A stretch of DNA of 20,544 nt from NCBI GenBank assembly GCA_002382755.1, contig DFZT01000030.1, positions 1,005 to 21,548 of the forward strand, given 5' to 3'. The notes beneath the pieces are model-generated. The model was not told the DNA's origin, made no database searches, and worked only from the letters and a program-made list of their open reading frames with translations. Made by a program: the position numbers and the translations under genes. Source of the stretch: Firmicutes bacterium UBA4049. Its GTDB lineage: Bacteria > Bacillota > Desulfotomaculia > Desulfotomaculales > Nap2-2B. This document shows positions 18,586 to 20,544 of this stretch, one piece after another (the stretch's first letter is position 1; each line of letters begins with the position of its first letter).

Positions 18586-20544
<1,959 letters not shown>

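Overview
The window looks like a chromosomal segment of a low- to mid-GC, spore-forming Firmicute of the class Clostridia, probably Peptococcaceae (Pelotomaculum/Desulfotomaculum-like). This rests on the style of the 16S and 23S rRNA, AGGAGG-type ribosome binding sites with frequent GTG starts, a Spo0F-like response regulator with nearby Spo0A-box-like sites, the conserved coaX-dusB-greA-lysS neighbourhood, and a selenocysteine-containing SelD. The genus is an inference. I see no mobile element, phage gene or CRISPR array.

Left part, minus strand (1-5721): a large secreted protein (875 aa) combines an alpha/alpha-toroid domain, an Ig-like (Big2) domain, a DUF4430 / transcobalamin-like C-terminal domain, an unassigned region and a copper-amine-oxidase-N stalk domain. 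Its leader carries a textbook cobalamin riboswitch followed by a strong intrinsic terminator. The layout suggests a bacterial surface cobalamin-capture protein analogous to animal intrinsic factor and transcobalamin, repressed by B12. Upstream lie a Spo0F-like single-domain response regulator and a YtcJ-type amidohydrolase.

Middle part (5722-10500): a secreted SIMPL/DUF541 protein with a clear terminator; selD, whose real 5' end contains an in-frame UGA (Sec15) and a SECIS-like hairpin, so that plain ORF calling truncates it; then, on the minus strand, rarA (AAA+ replication/recombination factor), a small winged-helix-like protein ending in a 40-bp perfect palindrome, trxA with its own consensus promoter and terminator, and a 6S RNA gene directly upstream of trxA with its own promoter.

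Right part, plus strand (10500-16258): cobO/btuR-type corrinoid adenosyltransferase, bifunctional birA, a short duplicated remnant of the birA 3' region, coaX (type III pantothenate kinase), dusB, a perfect sigma-A promoter, greA and lysS. Several products serve cofactors (B12, biotin, CoA) and translation or transcription.

Far right (16259-20544): an rRNA operon directly behind lysS: two tandem consensus promoters, a leader that can pair with the 16S trailer in a processing stalk, 16S rRNA, tRNA-Ile(GAU), tRNA-Ala(UGC), a boxA-like element and the first about 1.96 kb of 23S rRNA, cut by the window edge. Cobalamin is a recurring theme: the riboswitch, the putative B12-binding surface protein and the adenosyltransferase all lie in this window.
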